Below are positions 35,979 through 44,963 of a stretch of DNA of 64,000 nt, in pieces (positions within the stretch are counted from its first letter, which is position 1; every line of letters starts with the position of its first letter). A model generated the notes under the pieces. That model did not search any database. It was not told where the DNA came from and saw nothing but the letters and a program-made list of their open reading frames with translations. The position numbers were made by a program, and so were the translations under genes. The stretch is from Neokomagataea tanensis (GTDB lineage Bacteria > Pseudomonadota > Alphaproteobacteria > Acetobacterales > Acetobacteraceae): positions 846,001-910,000 of the forward strand of contig NZ_CP032485.1 of assembly GCF_006542335.1 (NCBI RefSeq), written 5' to 3'.

Positions 35979-37736
35979 TTATTGAAGATCGAGAATCATC
36001 GCTCCGTATGGAGGAAGCAAATACCCACCTACCGTTTTGACATTCCCGACAAAACTTTGCGTCAAGATTTTTGCTTGACCATCAAAATCAAATTTTTGGG
36101 CAAATCCTGAGAAGTTATTAATAACTATAGCCTTTTTATTACCCAGAACTCTTTTAAAGATCAAAAGCTGAGAGTTATTACCCTCTATAACTTCCTGCGA
36201 TCCGTATTTAAACAGTAAATTGTTATTCTTCAGTGAAATAAGATTTTTGTACCAATTTAACATTGAATTCGGATCAATTTCCTCGGCATCAACATTTACG
36301 CTTGTATAAGATGCACCAACAGGAAGCCATGTTGTGGGTGATTTACTAAACCCAGCGTTTAATGTTGTATCCCATTGCATAGGGGTCCGTTCCGCGTCCC
36401 TCCCCTTATCTTTTGGCCACCCCGCCTTACCCTCCGGATCCCGAACATCCTCTACACGCTGCGGAGTATTGGTGGACATACCAATTTCATCTCCGTAATA
36501 CATTAGCACCGATGAACGAGAGGCGAATAATACTGTCGCCAACATTTTCTGTATGTCCGTGCAATTTGCAAAGGGCTTGCCCCCAAAATCCTTCGCGCAA
36601 AAGCGATCTGCCCGCAGATTGTCATGATTATCTATGACCAGAAGAGGCTCAGAATTATGGATTTTCGTAACGGCATCATTCAGGTTTTTTCTCCATTGAG
36701 AAACATCCAAATGAACGAAGTTATTATCTTGGTCCTGAATGCCCAAAATAACATCCATAGGCAAATTTAGTTCGTTATGGTCTTTGCCACCGTACCACGC
36801 ATCCAAACCCCCAATATCCATTCCGTAAGTCTCGCCTATCAACGCGCGAGAACCAGGATAGGAATCGAACATTTTACGTAAATCACGCATCAGCGGATGC
36901 AGTTCGGGCTGGTAACCCTGCAAGACCTGACTCGTTGCCGTCTCTCCGAAAGCGTCAAGTGTTTTATTACCATTTTTATCCAATAAATAAGGCTCGTCTT
37001 TGAAGGACGGGTCTTCATAAATCGTGAAAATGGAATCCAACCTTATACCATCAACGCCGCGATCAAGCCAAAAACGTATCATTTTAAACATGGCATCTTT
37101 AACAGCAGGATTCCGCCAATTTAAATCGGGCTGCTCTTTGGCATAGTCATGGTAGAAAAATTGCTTCCTTTGATCATCGTATGTCCAAGCCGTGTGCCCA
37201 AACCAATTCTGCCAATTATTAGGTGGAATTGGCTTACCGCTTTTGTCAAAACCCTTTGGATCCATCCATACGTAATAGTCCGATTTTGGATTATTACGGC
37301 TTTTGCGTGATTCCTCAAACCAAGGATGCTTATCACTCGTTTGGTTAAGAACAACATCAATGACTATTTTTATATTTCTCTTTTTTGCTTCCGCCAATAA
37401 ATTATCGAAATCTTTTAAATTACCGTATAGAGGGTCAACATCTTCACAATTTGAGATATCATACCCGAAATCAACACCTGGAGAGGGATAAAAAGGCGTA
37501 ATCCATATCGCTGTTATTCCAAGGCTTTTTAGGTAATCAAGGCGTTGTGTTATGCCTTTTAAATCTCCAGTCCCGCTTGCCTTGGTGTCCTGAAATGAAC
37601 GCGGGTAAATTTCGTAAATTGTCGCACTTTCCCACCACGGGTGCTCAGCGGGCGCTGTTTTCGCCAGAGAAAGACTTGGTAGAGCCGTCGCTGACAGTAA
37701 AAGCCCTAGAAAAAGTGAACGTAGGTTTTTTTTCAT
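35979..37736 (-). CDS. secreted GH13 alpha-glucosidase
   Basis: A 585-residue glycoside hydrolase of family 13 with a signal peptide (residues 1-25, ending SLSLAKT). The start of the mature enzyme, WWESATIYEIYPRSF, and the conserved regions are typical of oligo-1,6-glucosidase/alpha-glucosidase. Catalytic residues: Asp234 (GIRLDS), Glu302 (IGETYG) and Asp372 (DNHDN). It acts in the periplasm or outside. It lies 129 bases after the TonB receptor gene, same strand, with a perfect 12-bp inverted repeat in the gap. The pair probably handles an external glucoside. Confidence 0.93.
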   Translation of the reverse strand: MKKNLRSLFLGLLLSATALPSLSLAKTAPAEHPWWESATIYEIYPRSFQDTKASGTGDLKGITQRLDYLKSLGITAIWITPFYPSPGVDFGYDISNCEDVDPLYGNLKDFDNLLAEAKKRNIKIVIDVVLNQTSDKHPWFEESRKSRNNPKSDYYVWMDPKGFDKSGKPIPPNNWQNWFGHTAWTYDDQRKQFFYHDYAKEQPDLNWRNPAVKDAMFKMIRFWLDRGVDGIRLDSIFTIYEDPSFKDEPYLLDKNGNKTLDAFGETATSQVLQGYQPELHPLMRDLRKMFDSYPGSRALIGETYGMDIGGLDAWYGGKDHNELNLPMDVILGIQDQDNNFVHLDVSQWRKNLNDAVTKIHNSEPLLVIDNHDNLRADRFCAKDFGGKPFANCTDIQKMLATVLFASRSSVLMYYGDEIGMSTNTPQRVEDVRDPEGKAGWPKDKGRDAERTPMQWDTTLNAGFSKSPTTWLPVGASYTSVNVDAEEIDPNSMLNWYKNLISLKNNNLLFKYGSQEVIEGNNSQLLIFKRVLGNKKAIVINNFSGFAQKFDFDGQAKILTQSFVGNVKTVGGYLLPPYGAMILDLQ

Positions 37737-37755
37737 ACCGCACCCAAAGCGTAAA

Positions 37756-37788
37756 ACTGTATTTCAGTGTTTTAATCTGAAATACAGT
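37756..37788. promoter_or_regulatory. 12-bp inverted repeat just upstream of the GH13 gene
   Basis: Perfect arms ACTGTATTTCAG and CTGAAATACAGT with a 9-base spacer, 20 to 52 bases before the GH13 start. There is no T-run of a terminator in either direction. It could be an operator or an attenuating hairpin between the receptor and glucosidase genes. Confidence 0.6.
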
Positions 37789-37865
37789 ATCGCAGAAAAA
37801 ATAATATTTATACCGGAACGATATGATTTATTATCGCGCAATACCGCTCCAGCACAGACCCTAAA

Positions 37866-40370
37866 TTAGAACCCACTCGACACCGAAACAAATGCACCAA
37901 AAGGCGCACCTATCGTATAAATTGGCGAGGACCCCGCGATCGACGTGCCATAAATACCCGTAGTCGTTTTGGCATTAGTCGTGGTCGAATTAGCAATCGC
38001 CAGATAATGGGTATCTGTCACGTTTACCAAATTCAACTGAACTTGCGGATGGTCCAAGTATTTAACAGAATTAAATTTATACCCAAGAGTAACATCCATC
38101 GTTGTGTAGGATGGCATTTTTTCGTCATTCATAAGTGTCGTATATTGCGACCCAACATACTTCACATTGATATTTCCAAAAATATGCTCCCCATTGTAAC
38201 GCAAACCCAAGGCAGCCGTCAGCTGAGGCACATCGGGAGCAAGCTTTCCTTTTGTAGGTAGAGCATCATCACCTACAACAAAATTAGTATCTGTCGTGGC
38301 GTGAATATACTGCCCGGACACGTAAGGACTGATATGGTGCCACGCTGCAAGGCCCAGTTCAGCCTGAATCCCCCGGAGCGTTTCACCACCACCATCTAAC
38401 GGCTGCGGGATCATTACGCTGGAGCCAGAACTTCCCGTTAGATAAGTCTGGGATGAAATATTTCTATGCGTAATATTCATGTTAAACGCAGAGACCGAAA
38501 AGTTGTAAAAACCACGGTGCCTGTAGCCTATTTCCTCACTGATAGAGTATTCGGGCTTGATTTTCACAACTTGCGTAATTTGCCCAGACGTCGGTGAAAA
38601 ATCAGGAACATAAGCTTCCGTGCCTACAGGCGCACGAAACGCGGTTGTACCGTTTATGTATACATCGTCGCTATGCGTGATGTGATACATAATGTTGACT
38701 TGCGGAAGCGGCTGGAAGTATTGACCAGTACCTTTATATGTAGGGTTGTTATAAACGTTATTACTAACGCTACGCTCCATCATAAAGGCTTTTAAGCCTG
38801 CAGACACTTCTAACTTATTATTCAACAGTTTAAGGGTATCACTTAAATAAATCATTCTTTGCTGTTGCCAGATATTCCAAGAATCTCCGCTCAGCGTAAC
38901 ACCATTTAATGAGAGTGGGCATGTACCCTTACCACTGCACGAAACATTGCCCGAAGCATCAAGCAATTTATAGCTTAGTGGCTCTGTATGTGTTTGGTAA
39001 GAATACCATGCTCCAAACATGAGGCTGTTAATGCCATGCGTCCAAGTCATTGACGCATTCACGCCACCAACAGGCTGCTTCCATTTATCTACAAGCAACG
39101 CGGCCATATTGCCGTTGCCATCCACCGCTGCCCCTGGAATGCTAAACGATGGAAAACTCGAGCCAGCCACACCATACTGCGTAGCCCCAACATAGCCACC
39201 GGATACCGGAATGGCCTGTCCGCCGGTTTGTGTCGCCGTATTGTTATTATAATAGGGCGTTACGTTAAGCGTCAGACCATCAGTTAGTTTGAAGACTGAG
39301 GGCAAAGCAACGGAGAGAATATTTTCACTCCAATTGTTCAACTTATAATAACTAACATCCCCAACATAATTATACTTACTATCCCAATTATTATTCCAAC
39401 CACTTTGATTCCACTGAGACAGTGTAACATTCAAATATGGGGTAGTATATTGCCTATTATAATTGAAAATTAGAGTTGTTTTGCTCTCTGGAGCCCAATC
39501 TTTTACAAATTTAGCGTCAACGTGATAGCGTCTCTGGCTGCCAGCTCCCCTCCAGTTATTGGATGAGGTGTAGGAAAAAGACGCATAACCACGTATGCCC
39601 GTATTGCCAATATCGCCAGTATTCAGGCGGATGAATTCTTTTTGAGAAGAATGCGTACCACCCAGAAAATCGACATACCCACCAGCTTTATGGGAAGGGT
39701 CAATAGCCGTAATAGCTAATTGCCCACCTACGGCATTAATAACTGGAGCGTCAAAATCAGCCGAACCCTGGGACACGCGCACCGATCCGGTGTTTTCAGC
39801 GTCAATCAACAGGGTGGTAAAAGGTGAATAGGTCAAAGGGTCTTGTGCCGGCATCCCCTCAAATGTGACACCGATCTGGCCCTCACGCAGACCACGCATT
39901 GTTAAGATATCAACTGGCGACATACCAAGAGAGTCTTGTTTTACCGCAACGACACCAGGCAAACTGTTCACTAGCTGGACTGGGCTGTTAGTAGGCGTCT
40001 GCAGCGCGATGAACTCTCTCGTCACCGCACTCTGTGAACGCGCTACGTGCTGAGCGGGCATTAACCCACCACCAGCCACCCCGCGATGTGCGACAACGCT
40101 GATTTCTTCGTTACCGCCATTTACCTCTGTCGGGTGCTTCGCGCGCGCCAAGCGTGAAGCGGGTTGAACTGGCTGCGGCGCTTTCATCGCTGATTGCTGG
40201 TGCGTTTTGCCATGCGCCAAATGATGTCTCGCAGCATTTTTAGTCGCCGCATTTGCTGATGGAGCAATAAAAAAGCTTATACACAAAGCACTCATGGACA
40301 CAGTCAAACAGAGATCTGCCATTGTTAGGCTAGAACATCTCTTCACCGTAGCGCTGCTTTCGAATAACAT
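37866..40370 (-). CDS. TonB-dependent outer-membrane receptor
   Basis: About 834 residues. An N-terminal signal-like stretch ends in SANAAT, followed by a His/Gln/Pro-rich segment and the plug domain (QLVNSLPGVVAVKQDS, DILTMRGLREGQIGVTFEG, about residues 120-240), then a 22-strand-type barrel ending in Phe. It imports a large or scarce substrate across the outer membrane using TonB energy. ATG 40370 is chosen; a GTG at 40394 is upstream and ATG 40322 is possible. A GTATAC site stands about 45 bases upstream. Placed beside a secreted glucosidase, it may take up an oligosaccharide or glycoside; no siderophore genes are near. Confidence 0.9.
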   Translation of the reverse strand: MLFESSATVKRCSSLTMADLCLTVSMSALCISFFIAPSANAATKNAARHHLAHGKTHQQSAMKAPQPVQPASRLARAKHPTEVNGGNEEISVVAHRGVAGGGLMPAQHVARSQSAVTREFIALQTPTNSPVQLVNSLPGVVAVKQDSLGMSPVDILTMRGLREGQIGVTFEGMPAQDPLTYSPFTTLLIDAENTGSVRVSQGSADFDAPVINAVGGQLAITAIDPSHKAGGYVDFLGGTHSSQKEFIRLNTGDIGNTGIRGYASFSYTSSNNWRGAGSQRRYHVDAKFVKDWAPESKTTLIFNYNRQYTTPYLNVTLSQWNQSGWNNNWDSKYNYVGDVSYYKLNNWSENILSVALPSVFKLTDGLTLNVTPYYNNNTATQTGGQAIPVSGGYVGATQYGVAGSSFPSFSIPGAAVDGNGNMAALLVDKWKQPVGGVNASMTWTHGINSLMFGAWYSYQTHTEPLSYKLLDASGNVSCSGKGTCPLSLNGVTLSGDSWNIWQQQRMIYLSDTLKLLNNKLEVSAGLKAFMMERSVSNNVYNNPTYKGTGQYFQPLPQVNIMYHITHSDDVYINGTTAFRAPVGTEAYVPDFSPTSGQITQVVKIKPEYSISEEIGYRHRGFYNFSVSAFNMNITHRNISSQTYLTGSSGSSVMIPQPLDGGGETLRGIQAELGLAAWHHISPYVSGQYIHATTDTNFVVGDDALPTKGKLAPDVPQLTAALGLRYNGEHIFGNINVKYVGSQYTTLMNDEKMPSYTTMDVTLGYKFNSVKYLDHPQVQLNLVNVTDTHYLAIANSTTTNAKTTTGIYGTSIAGSSPIYTIGAPFGAFVSVSSGF

Positions 40371-40410
40371 TATCCGCACATCCTTCGCCAACACCCCACC
40401 GCAAACTTGT

Positions 40411-40427
40411 ATATTGTATACGGTTAT
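40411..40427. promoter_or_regulatory. GTATAC site upstream of the TonB receptor gene
   Basis: ATATTGTATACGGTTAT, core at 40416-40421. Its reverse complement is almost repeated in the site at 40589-40607. Proposed operator. Confidence 0.55.
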
Positions 40428-40852
40428 TTAGCGGGCTTATTTCTTACAAAATTGATACAAACAAAGTCAGTTACTTTCGAGCGACATACTAATGAGCGCA
40501 ATTTACTAACAAATTTCAAAAAGGCCCTTCGGCACCATCACCTCACATGCTCACGCGCATATCATTCTGAATGAATAACAATATATTATTCCGTATACAA
40601 TAGTATGTTTATGATTTCCTGATTCTTCCGCATTTTTTTATCTTTATTTCCTAGTTTTCTCACAAAAATTAGGATTCTTCTTTCTCAAAAAACGATAGAA
40701 AAAATTATCTTTCTTAGATTTTGTGCGCCTCTCAATGATAAATTATTTTCTACTTTTCCTTATCGCAGCACCATAAAAAAGGCTAATATACAGATGTATA
40801 ATTCACATTAAATCGCAGACATGCAATAATCTACGATTAATGAGAGTAAATA
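40428..40852. other. AT-rich divergent region between TonB receptor and GntR genes
   Basis: Non-coding, about 425 bases, increasingly AT-rich with many A and T runs from 40600. It contains a second GTATAC site. No gene, RNA or mobile element is recognised. Confidence 0.5.
40589..40607. promoter_or_regulatory. second GTATAC site in the TonB/GntR intergenic region
   Basis: TTCCGTATACAATAGTATG with core at 40593-40598. Read on the minus strand it is CTATTGTATACGGAA, nearly identical to the site at 40411-40427, which strengthens the case for a real recognition sequence. Confidence 0.55.
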
Positions 40853-40882
40853 TTGACAAAATTCATAAAAACTATATATTAT
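40853..40882 (+). promoter_or_regulatory. promoter of the GntR regulator gene
   Basis: Perfect -35 TTGACA (40853-40858), with -10 candidates TATATT (40875-40880, 16-base spacer) or TATTAT (40877-40882, 18-base spacer). A GTATAT variant of the operator overlaps the likely start of transcription, at 40886-40891, consistent with autoregulation. Confidence 0.65.
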
Positions 40883-40927
40883 AAAGTATATGTTCCTATT
40901 TACTGCCCCGTAAAACAGAGTAATGCC

Positions 40928-41620
40928 GTGAGCGCCCCAGCAAATCGATCCCTCGAACTCAATACGCAGACTATTTCTGAAAAACTCTACTATATTCTGC
41001 GCGAAAATATCATTAGCGGCGATTTCAAAGACGGAGAACCTATCCGCCAAGATATCCTTGCGAGCGAATTTGGCACAAGCAAAATTCCCTTGAGAGAAGC
41101 TTTGGCTCGCCTAGAGAAAGACGGCTTGGTTGTATCACAGGCCAATAGGGGCTTTTCTGTAATAGCTGTCTCAACACGCGATGCTGATGAGATATTCCGC
41201 CTCCGCCTACAACTCGAGCCTGAAGCTGTACTGGATGGAAGCCGCCAAGCGACCAAGCAAGACCACGCCTTAGCACGAGCAATCTTAACAAACCTCAAAC
41301 GGGAACAACGAAAAGGTAGCGTAAAGACGGGAACCTTAAATCGTGAATTCCACATGGCATTAATACGCCCCGGCGTTGGTGATATTACCTATTCCATCAT
41401 TGAGAAGATTAGCATCCTCACCGAACGCTATGTCCGCTTTCACCTTCTTTACCAAGATCGGCATGAACGCGCTAATTTACAGCACGAGCAAATCCTCGAA
41501 AGCTGGATACAAAAAGACTATGAGCCGCTTAAAAAGCTTTGCATCGACCATATCACCCAAACCGTGGAAGAACTCCGCGAAGATATTGGCAACAAAAATG
41601 CACCATCAATTTTAAAATAA
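40928..41620 (+). CDS. GntR family transcriptional regulator, FCD type
   Basis: A 230-residue regulator. The N-terminal winged helix (about residues 20-85) has LYYILRENIISGDFKDGEPI, the recognition-helix region LASEFGTSKIPLREAL, and LEKDGLV. The FCD effector domain follows with LRLQLEPEAV and two conserved His positions (NREFHMAL and the late CIDHI) that usually bind metal and an organic acid. GTG 40928 is used because the upstream frame to TTG 40853 runs through a promoter. It is the only regulator in the catabolic region and the likely binder of the GTATAC sites; FCD regulators often bind such short palindromes. Confidence 0.88.
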   Translation: MSAPANRSLELNTQTISEKLYYILRENIISGDFKDGEPIRQDILASEFGTSKIPLREALARLEKDGLVVSQANRGFSVIAVSTRDADEIFRLRLQLEPEAVLDGSRQATKQDHALARAILTNLKREQRKGSVKTGTLNREFHMALIRPGVGDITYSIIEKISILTERYVRFHLLYQDRHERANLQHEQILESWIQKDYEPLKKLCIDHITQTVEELREDIGNKNAPSILK

Positions 41621-41628
41621 TCTCACAC

Positions 41629-41659
41629 TGGTGGCTACCAAATTTAAAAGTAGCCACCA
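41629..41659. terminator. bidirectional terminator between GntR and GMC genes
   Basis: Perfect 10-bp arms TGGTGGCTAC and GTAGCCACCA with an 11-base AT loop. AT-rich flanks on both sides. The flanking genes converge. Confidence 0.85.
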
Positions 41660-41664
41660 AATAT

Positions 41665-43251
41665 TTATTTATTCTTAATCAAATCTGATATTTTTTCTGC
41701 AATCATTATCGTAGCGGCATTCGTATTTCCACTAACAATACTTGGCATTATTGACGCGTCAACAACACGCAAATGGGAAACACCACGTACTTCTCCATTC
41801 GTATTTGTTACCGATAACGCATCACTCCCCATCTTGCACGTGCCTACAGCGTGATAATTTGTCCCTGCATTGCCCCGCACCCAGCGTTCAAGATCCGAAG
41901 CTGTCGAGACCTGCCCGCTCGGTGTAGTTTCTTCGCCCCTCAAACCATCCCAAGCACGCTGAGCGATAATTTCTCTTGTCTTAATGATGCCGCCGACAAG
42001 TTGGTCAACGTCAGATTGTTCAGATAAAAAGTTCATATCTATTTTTGGGCTATCAAATGGGTTCCCACTTTTTAACGAAACATGCCCCCGACTTTCAGGG
42101 CGTAAAATACTTGTGAAATACTGAAATCCATTTTTAATATGAATATCACCACGGTACAGTTCCCCTATAAGAGGAAAAAACTCGTGCTGTATATTGTTGT
42201 ATTGGACATTGTTATCACCCTTAAAAAAAGCGCCAACCTCGAAATAATTGCTCGCACCAAGCCCCTTTTTCGTTAGAGCCCATTTGGCTCCCGTCCAATA
42301 CCGACCATACTCCGAAAGTTCTTTCACAGGAGAGACTGGTTTGGTCGCCATATACTGTATTGCGACCGAGACGTGGTCCTGTAAGTTACGCCCAACACCA
42401 GGCAAATGCACAACAGTTTTTATGTCGTGCTCTTTAAGGTGGGTATGATCACCTACTCCAGAAAGCATCAACAAATGCGGGGAACCAAAAGCACCAGCAG
42501 AAAGAATTATTTCTTTTTCGGCATAGGAAATTAATTCCTCCTCTTTGGTTCTATAAATTACCCCTATTGCTGTTTTGCCTGAGAAAATAATCTTTTTAAC
42601 GTGAGCCCCAGTGCAAACCGTTAAATTAGAACGCTTCAATGCTGGCGCGAGAAAAGCCGTAGCCGCGCTTTCTCTTTTGCCGTTTCGTATAGAAGCCTGT
42701 GCAATATTAACCCCTTCCTGCTCTTGAGCATTGGGGTCTCTATTAAATTTCAAACCAAACTCTTGGCCCGCCTCAAGGAAGGCTTGGTAGAGCGGCCCCT
42801 CAGCTTTACTTTTCTGCACATTTAATGGGCCCGAGACGCCACGATAGTCACTATTCCCGCCCTGATAATTTTCCATCTTTTTAAAATAGGGAAGGCAATG
42901 TTCGTATGACCAATCAGGCAAACCATTTTCTGCCCAGTGGTCAAAATCTTTTCTATGACCGCGAACAAAAACCATACCATTTATGGAAGACGTCCCGCCC
43001 AAAACCTTTCCCCTGTGCTGTTCGCTCGTATTGCCGAGCAAGCCAGGGTTAGGCTCACTTACGAAGCCCCAATTATATTTTTTGGACATCAGAGGCAGGC
43101 CTAGTGCGGCCGGCATTTTCAATATTATCGAACCATTTGGCGGCCCTGCTTCTAAAAGCAGGACCGTTTTACTACCGTCTTCGGTAAGCCTATTTGCTAC
43201 GACACATCCAGCCGAGCCCGCGCCAATTATGATGTAATCGTAGCTTTTCAT
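41665..43251 (-). CDS. GMC-family FAD-dependent alcohol/choline dehydrogenase
   Basis: A 528-residue glucose-methanol-choline oxidoreductase with the FAD-binding start YDYIIIGAGSAGCVVANRL, the GMC signature GKVLGGTSSINGMVFVRG, the catalytic His in GTNYHAVGTCKMG and the Asn in SGNTNAATIMIAE. It most resembles BetA-like alcohol dehydrogenases. It begins 14 bases after the aldehyde dehydrogenase at 43266-44759, so the pair likely oxidises an alcohol to an acid through the aldehyde. In the context it might also oxidise a hydroxyproline-derived intermediate, but this is not shown by sequence. Confidence 0.87.
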   Translation of the reverse strand: MKSYDYIIIGAGSAGCVVANRLTEDGSKTVLLLEAGPPNGSIILKMPAALGLPLMSKKYNWGFVSEPNPGLLGNTSEQHRGKVLGGTSSINGMVFVRGHRKDFDHWAENGLPDWSYEHCLPYFKKMENYQGGNSDYRGVSGPLNVQKSKAEGPLYQAFLEAGQEFGLKFNRDPNAQEQEGVNIAQASIRNGKRESAATAFLAPALKRSNLTVCTGAHVKKIIFSGKTAIGVIYRTKEEELISYAEKEIILSAGAFGSPHLLMLSGVGDHTHLKEHDIKTVVHLPGVGRNLQDHVSVAIQYMATKPVSPVKELSEYGRYWTGAKWALTKKGLGASNYFEVGAFFKGDNNVQYNNIQHEFFPLIGELYRGDIHIKNGFQYFTSILRPESRGHVSLKSGNPFDSPKIDMNFLSEQSDVDQLVGGIIKTREIIAQRAWDGLRGEETTPSGQVSTASDLERWVRGNAGTNYHAVGTCKMGSDALSVTNTNGEVRGVSHLRVVDASIMPSIVSGNTNAATIMIAEKISDLIKNK

Positions 43252-43265
43252 AGTCTTTTACCGAC

Positions 43266-44759
43266 TTAATCGAGTTGCATCCAGATCGTCTTGGTTTGGA
43301 GGTACTGGTCATGTGCCGCCAAAGATTTTTCGCGTCCGCCAAAACCGGACTGCTTAAACCCACCAAAAGGAACAGCCTGATCACCTTCCGAGAAGCAGTT
43401 TACAGAAACCGTCCCCGCCTGGATCGCGCGCGAGACTGTGTGCGCAGTACGCAGATCGCCCGTGTATAACGAAGCTGCCAAACCGTAGACTGTGTCGTTT
43501 GCGATCGCGATAGCCTCTTCGGTTGTCTTGAACGTTATGACAGACAGCACTGGGCCGAAAATTTCTTCCTGAGCAATCGTCATATCGTTCGTGACGTTAT
43601 CGAAAATCGTAGGCTCCACGTAAAATCCGTTTGTTTCTTCTAACAAACGCTTCCCACCATAGATGACTTTCGCCCCCTCGGATTTTCCAGTCTCGATGTA
43701 ACCAAGCACTCTTTTCATGTGCTTTTCGTCGATCATGGCTCCGACGCGTGTACCCTCTACGAAAGGATTTCCGACCTTCCAGTCATCAAACGCAACAAGA
43801 AGCTCCTTCAAAAAGCGCTCCTTAATATCTTCATGGATAAGTAAACGTGAACCAGCGCTGCAATTTTCGCCTTGGCTGAACAAAATGCCAGCACAAACCT
43901 GCTCAATAACTGGCGCAAAATCTTCAACATCGTTCATTACGATAGCTGGGCTTTTACCGCCCAATTCTAGAATAATTCTTTTAATGTTGGATTCTGCTGA
44001 ATATTTCAGAAAATAGCGACCAACCTCGGTCGACCCTGTGAAGCTGACACAATCAACATCAGGATGCAGCCCAAGCGCTTTACCTGCTGTCTCACCATAA
44101 CCGGGCACAACGTTGAAAACCCCCGCAGGGATACCGGCTTCATTTGCCAACGAAGCCAGCTTAATTGCTGTAAGTGGCGTTTGTTCTGCAGGCTTCACTA
44201 CAAGGGAATTACCACCCGCAAGAACGGGACCCAGTTTCATTGCCGTAATAGCAATTGGGAAGTTCCATGGAATCACCGCACCAACCACACCGATAGGTTC
44301 GCGCACAACCATTGAAACAATATTGCCTGATGTAGGCGAAACACTATCGTAAATTTTATCAATAGCTTCCGCATGCCAACGCAAGGTCGCAATCGCATCT
44401 GGCACATCAACTTCTAGCGCATCGGCTACTGGTTTACCTGTATCAAGTGCTTCCAGAATTGCGAATTCTTCAGCGTCACGCTCAAGCAAATCCGCTAATT
44501 TCAGGAGAACGACTTTACGGTCGCGCGGGGCCAACTTGCTCCACGTACCGGCTACAAAAGCCTTACGAGCGGCCGCAACTGCCACTTCTACGTCTTCCTG
44601 ATCACACTCACTGATATCCGCTACGAGCTTGCCGTTCGCTGGATTAACATCAGCAAATGTTTTTTTGCTTACCGAAGATACAAATTTACCGTCAATGAAA
44701 GCCCGAGTTTCGATTTCGAGGGACTCACTACGCTCTTGAAGTGCCTTAACGTCAGCCAT
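43266..44759 (-). CDS. aldehyde dehydrogenase (PuuC-like)
   Basis: A 497-residue NAD(P)-dependent aldehyde dehydrogenase. Catalytic Glu in LELGGKSPAIV, Cys in GENCSAGSRLLIHE, and FGPVLSVITF near the cofactor site. The C-terminus NCFSEGDQAVPFGGFKQSG resembles the gamma-glutamyl-gamma-aminobutyraldehyde dehydrogenase group. It heads an operon with the GMC dehydrogenase, 14 bases apart. A GTATAC site stands about 130 bases upstream. Confidence 0.88.
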   Translation of the reverse strand: MADVKALQERSESLEIETRAFIDGKFVSSVSKKTFADVNPANGKLVADISECDQEDVEVAVAAARKAFVAGTWSKLAPRDRKVVLLKLADLLERDAEEFAILEALDTGKPVADALEVDVPDAIATLRWHAEAIDKIYDSVSPTSGNIVSMVVREPIGVVGAVIPWNFPIAITAMKLGPVLAGGNSLVVKPAEQTPLTAIKLASLANEAGIPAGVFNVVPGYGETAGKALGLHPDVDCVSFTGSTEVGRYFLKYSAESNIKRIILELGGKSPAIVMNDVEDFAPVIEQVCAGILFSQGENCSAGSRLLIHEDIKERFLKELLVAFDDWKVGNPFVEGTRVGAMIDEKHMKRVLGYIETGKSEGAKVIYGGKRLLEETNGFYVEPTIFDNVTNDMTIAQEEIFGPVLSVITFKTTEEAIAIANDTVYGLAASLYTGDLRTAHTVSRAIQAGTVSVNCFSEGDQAVPFGGFKQSGFGGREKSLAAHDQYLQTKTIWMQLD

Positions 44760-44879
44760 ACAGCCTAATTCCCTATTTTTTAGCGAAGAGCGGTCGCCGT
44801 TTTCGTGTCAGCACGGACAAAACACGACGCTGTATTCTTTACAAATACATTCCAAACACGCCGCCCAGATTCTGAAACT

Positions 44880-44904
44880 ATATTATAACGTATACTAAAT
44901 ATTG
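44880..44904. promoter_or_regulatory. GTATAC site and promoter region of the aldehyde dehydrogenase/GMC operon
   Basis: TATTATAACGTATACTAAATA with core at 44890-44895. On the minus strand a TATAAT box lies within the same stretch (TTATAATA), so the operator overlaps a likely -10. About 130 bases upstream of ATG 44759. Confidence 0.5.
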
Positions 44905-44963
44905 ACTTGGTCAAGCACCGCTTGAACCGTGGGGCATGCCTACCAGGCAAACCCCACTTTTAA

